Below, piece after piece: positions 11,566-12,784 of a DNA stretch of 12,784 bases. The notes beneath the pieces are model-generated. The model worked only from the letters and a program-made list of their open reading frames with translations, was not told the DNA's origin and ran no database searches. The stretch comes from Pseudomonadota bacterium (GTDB taxonomy: Bacteria; Desulfobacterota; BSN033; WVXP01; G020346125). The position numbers and the translations under genes were made by a program. The stretch's first letter is position 1, and every line of letters begins with the position of its first letter. The stretch lies in NCBI GenBank assembly GCA_030672465.1, contig DAOVGJ010000044.1:1-12784 (forward strand). Reading direction: 5' to 3'.

Positions 11566-12784
11566 CTACTTGATGTCCTCATGGTACCGCTGCAATGACC
11601 TGACAGTGCCATGTCCCCGCCGACAGACCTCAATGCCCCTACCCGCGGCAATGGCGGCGGCTAAAGTGGTTATGTAAGGAACCTTGTACTGGATGGCTGC
11701 CTTGCGTATGTAGGAATCGTCGTACTTGCTTAACTTACCGCTGGGGGTGTTGATTACCAGTTGTATCTCCCCGTTCATAATTCCATCCACGATATTAGGC
11801 CTGCCCTCGTGCATTTTGAGGATGAACTCGGATTCGATGCCGTGGTCGGCCAAAAACCTATGGGTCCCCGCCGTAGCCTTGATATTAAAGCCAAGTTCCC
11901 GAAACTGCATGGCGACCTCGAGAACGGCTGGCCTGTCCCTCTCGGAAACAGTGATGAGCACGGTGCCCTCCTCAGGAAGTCGCTGTTGAGCGGCCTCCTG
12001 CGCCTTGAAAAAGGCGAGCCCGAAGGAATCCGCCATTCCAAGGACTTCCCCGGTGGATCGCATTTCCGGTCCCAGGAGCGGATCAACCTCTGGGAACATG
12101 TTAAACGGGAAAACCGCTTCCTTCACGCCAAAGTGCCGAATCGATTTGGGCTCAAGGTGAAGGTCGGCGAGTTTTTTCCCGAGCATAAACTGAGTGGCAA
12201 TGCGGGCCATGGGAATGTTGCAGACCTTGGAAACCAAGGGAACGGTTCGAGAGGCACGAGGGTTGGCTTCAAGGATATAAACGGTATGCTTCGCTATGGC
12301 GTACTGGATGTTCATCAAACCGACCACATTGAGCTCCATCGCGATCTTCCTGGTATACTCGCAGATCGTCTCAATGTGCTTGGCAGGAATGCTGACGGGA
12401 GGTATCACGCAAGCGGAATCACCGGAGTGGACACCAGCCAGCTCGATATGCTCCAAAACGGCGGGAACAAAGGCATCCGTCCCGTCGGCAATGGCGTCTG
12501 CCTCGGCTTCAATGGCATTCTCCAAGAATTTGTCTATTAGAATGGGACGCTCGGGCGTCACGCCCACGGCTGCAGCAACATAATGTTTCAACATCTCCTC
12601 GTCGTGGACAACCTCCATACCACGTCCGCCGAGTACGTAGGAGGGCCGGACCATCAGGGGATAGCCTATCCTTTCGGCAATTCCGAGGGCTTCATCGAGG
12701 GTACTGGCCATGTCGGATTCAGGCTGAGGAATGCCCAACTTGCGCATCATCTGCCGGAAGCGATCGCGATCTTCAGCTAAATCT
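11566..12784 (-). CDS. carB: Carbamoyl-phosphate synthase large subunit, C-terminal part (partial)
   Basis: The last ~405 residues of CarB; the reading frame stays open to the window edge (DLAEDRDRFRQ precedes the first visible Met), so the N-terminal two-thirds lie outside. The visible part is the second ATP-grasp module and the terminal MGS-like domain. The ATP-grasp marks are YPLMVRPSYVLGGRGMEVV, GVHSGDSACVIPP and ILEANPRASRTVPLVSK. The allosteric domain begins near GTVLITVSERDRPAVLEV and contains INTPSGK. CarB makes carbamoyl phosphate from bicarbonate, ATP and ammonia delivered by CarA, for pyrimidines and arginine. All key motifs of this half look intact, so no sign of decay. The stop is TAG at 11566; the guaA-like gene follows after 75 bases. 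Confidence 0.95.
   Translation of the reverse strand, partial: DLAEDRDRFRQMMRKLGIPQPESDMASTLDEALGIAERIGYPLMVRPSYVLGGRGMEVVHDEEMLKHYVAAAVGVTPERPILIDKFLENAIEAEADAIADGTDAFVPAVLEHIELAGVHSGDSACVIPPVSIPAKHIETICEYTRKIAMELNVVGLMNIQYAIAKHTVYILEANPRASRTVPLVSKVCNIPMARIATQFMLGKKLADLHLEPKSIRHFGVKEAVFPFNMFPEVDPLLGPEMRSTGEVLGMADSFGLAFFKAQEAAQQRLPEEGTVLITVSERDRPAVLEVAMQFRELGFNIKATAGTHRFLADHGIESEFILKMHEGRPNIVDGIMNGEIQLVINTPSGKLSKYDDSYIRKAAIQYKVPYITTLAAAIAAGRGIEVCRRGHGTVRSLQRYHEDIK

Noticed and set aside
11761..12540. Long plus-strand open frame (259 codons) opposite carB
   Set aside because: It is the antisense shadow of a strongly conserved carB reading frame; the carB motifs leave no doubt about the coding strand.

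Overview
This window looks like an ordinary chromosomal stretch of a bacterium, most likely a Desulfobacterota (former Deltaproteobacteria) member. The assignment rests on recognition rather than a search. The first ~140 bases resemble a palindromic intergenic repeat I associate with that group, and the 180-residue protein at 880-1422 has an N-terminus (MGEIKST...VMEKTK) I associate with it too. Base composition is roughly balanced, except that the guaA-like gene is clearly AT-richer (about 40% GC by hand count of five 60-base lines, against about 55% in three lines of carB). No rRNA, tRNA, CRISPR array, transposase or phage gene was seen.

Layout from left to right. 1-219: intergenic repeat plus a dyad next to a ribosome binding site. 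220-885 (+): a complete glyoxalase II-like metallo-beta-lactamase-fold (MBL) hydrolase. 880-1738 (-): two small charged helical proteins of unknown role, the first ending convergently inside the hydrolase gene. 1927-3166 (-): a two-gene unit of a stand-alone PD-(D/E)XK nuclease of RecB/Cas4 type followed by a two-helix membrane protein. 3243-3474: palindromic element A. 3522-3947 (-): a half-size EamA transporter. 4176-5132 (-): a receiver-GGDEF diguanylate cyclase whose phospho-acceptor Asp is Glu. 5211-5543: palindromic element B. 5546-8982 (-): a probable seven-gene operon, in transcription order a cyclase/formamidase-like hydrolase, two small membrane proteins, a small coiled-coil protein, a GGQ release-factor-like protein, an exported DUF4124 protein and a second MBL-fold hydrolase. 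8983-9266: divergent promoter region with a half copy (C) of the element. 9267-9722 (+): a hypothetical protein with a possible winged-helix region. 9739-10407 (-): a nitroreductase-family flavoprotein. 10525-11490 (-): an archaeal-type, ATP-pyrophosphatase-only GMP synthase subunit. 11566-12784 (-): the C-terminal part of carbamoyl-phosphate synthase large subunit, running off the window.

Nucleotide biosynthesis (carB, guaA-like) lies at the right end and c-di-GMP signalling in the middle; the rest are hydrolases and small envelope or helical proteins without an obvious joint pathway. The most interesting structure is intergenic. Three loci (3243, 5211, 9094) share a ~50-bp arm containing a 14-bp dyad, GAAC[AT]CCGTTGTCC. 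At two of them an inverted second arm closes a long nested palindrome with an unrelated interior. At all three a -35-like hexamer sits 11-12 nt outside the arm and points toward the flanking minus-strand gene. This could be a MITE family that carries or lands beside promoters, or a shared operator/leader; the sequence alone does not decide between them.
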